From positions 1-5,974 of the forward strand of contig JADGHA010000288.1 in NCBI GenBank assembly GCA_019689695.1: DNA of 5,974 nt, read 5' to 3'. Positions 5,641-5,974 of the stretch are shown here, piece by piece; position 1 is the first letter of the stretch; each line of letters starts with the position of its first letter. This DNA comes from Micromonosporaceae bacterium. Lineage in GTDB: Bacteria; Actinomycetota; Actinomycetes; Mycobacteriales; Micromonosporaceae. A program made the position numbers and the translations under genes. The notes under the pieces are model-generated. The model was not told the DNA's origin. It saw only the letters and a list, made by a program, of their open reading frames with translations, and searched no databases.

Positions 5641-5848
5641 GTCGGCTCAAGATCTTGGCGTTTGTCATCATCGCTGCTCACATCGCTGGCGTTCGTCGGC
5701 ATGATGAGGTGTTGGACGGCCAGCCGCACAGGATCGTCTACCAATATTCTCCCAAGCGCACCTGACCCCCAGGACATCGGACAGGGCATTGGCGCACGCC
5801 AACGACGATCCGGGCCGTGGCCATGCGCCAGTGCCGCGCCGATGGTCG
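5641..5848. other. Non-coding stretch with several dyads and a direct repeat, beside the tRNA fragment
   Basis: I find no convincing gene here; the open frames across it have odd composition and no recognisable motifs. It contains a 10-bp palindrome CAAGATCTTG (5648-5657), an 11-bp direct repeat with one mismatch (TGGCGTTTGTC at 5656-5666, TGGCGTTCGTC at 5687-5697), an inverted pair TCATCAT/ATGATGA (5665-5671, 5701-5707) and a tight dyad TTGGCG-CA-CGCCAA (5789-5802). Such motifs would suit arm-type integrase or excisionase sites, but they are short and chance is possible. Confidence 0.4.
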
Positions 5849-5974
5849 TCAGCCTGCGACGCCAAGTGCGGCCGCTAGCTGCGAGATCGTTTTGCCGGCC
5901 TCTTCCTGAGCAGCAGGTGGCGATTCTTCGGCCTCGTCCATCCGCCCCACCGCCTGGTAGCGGCAGCGAGGTTG
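5849..5974 (-). CDS. C-terminal end of an unidentified protein (runs off right edge)
   Basis: An open minus-strand frame enters at 5974 and ends at TGA 5851-5849, giving 41 residues. It starts QPRCRYQAVGRMDEAEESPP and ends GKTISQLAAALGVAG. The acidic middle and the helical tail look protein-like, and no other frame in this stretch is better. The tail resembles the first helix and turn of resolvase- or MerR-type helix-turn-helix domains, which normally continue after LGV with a recognition helix; here the stop comes two residues later. It may therefore be a truncated recombinase-type protein or simply an unrelated C-terminus. Its place on the presumed element side of the tRNA fragment would suit a mobile-element gene, but this is conjecture. 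No function is assigned. Confidence 0.35.
   Translation of the reverse strand, partial: QPRCRYQAVGRMDEAEESPPAAQEEAGKTISQLAAALGVAG

Noticed and set aside
5340..5789. Minus-strand open frame of 149 codons through the tRNA fragment
   Set aside because: It reads through the tRNA 3' half (giving a RWFEPSRAHP-type artefact) and into the aldo/keto reductase gene out of frame, and has no recognisable domain.
1..5974. CRISPR array, insertion sequence with terminal repeats, or new multi-gene defence system
   Set aside because: The only clustered repeats are the four short units at 1769-1837. No transposase, cas or nuclease gene is visible, and the genes are known metabolic and regulatory families.

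Overview
The window is GC-rich DNA from an actinomycete-type bacterium (Actinomycetota). The grounds are its very high GC, heavy C/G third-position use, several GTG starts, TANNNT-like -10 boxes and one gene that looks leaderless. The genus cannot be fixed from this sequence.

Left (1-1138, minus strand): a LacI/RbsR-type repressor gene, overlapped by 4 bp at its stop by the start of a ribokinase-like (PfkB) gene that runs off the left edge. This is a sugar-catabolic operon, probably for ribose or another pentose. Its leader carries two CAACACGNGTTG dyads, likely autoregulatory operators.

Centre (1265-4295): a divergent ArsR-fold regulator gene (plus strand, probably leaderless), then four CTCGCRTGAGGC repeats, then an M29 aminopeptidase gene broken by a one-base deletion near 2515. 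That gene also has Ile at the position expected for the active-site Tyr, and a 22-bp tandem duplication over its stop. Facing it is an intact M24 Xaa-Pro dipeptidase gene (minus strand) with all five metal ligands. The two peptidase genes converge on a short dyad-containing spacer.

Right (4490-5974): an intact aldo/keto reductase gene (minus strand), then about 330 bp without a convincing gene. This stretch contains the precise 3' half of a tRNA-Val(TAC) gene, from the anticodon loop to the discriminator base, with no 5' half. That is the usual form of an integrase attachment-site remnant, and would place the end of an integrated element at about 5632, with the element to the right. The last 126 bp hold the C-terminal end of an unidentified minus-strand gene.

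The genes appear to be ordinary actinobacterial sugar, peptide and carbonyl metabolism with local regulators. I see no new multi-gene system. The points most worth following are the att-like tRNA fragment, the decayed M29 gene, the repeat cluster in front of it, and the paired operators.
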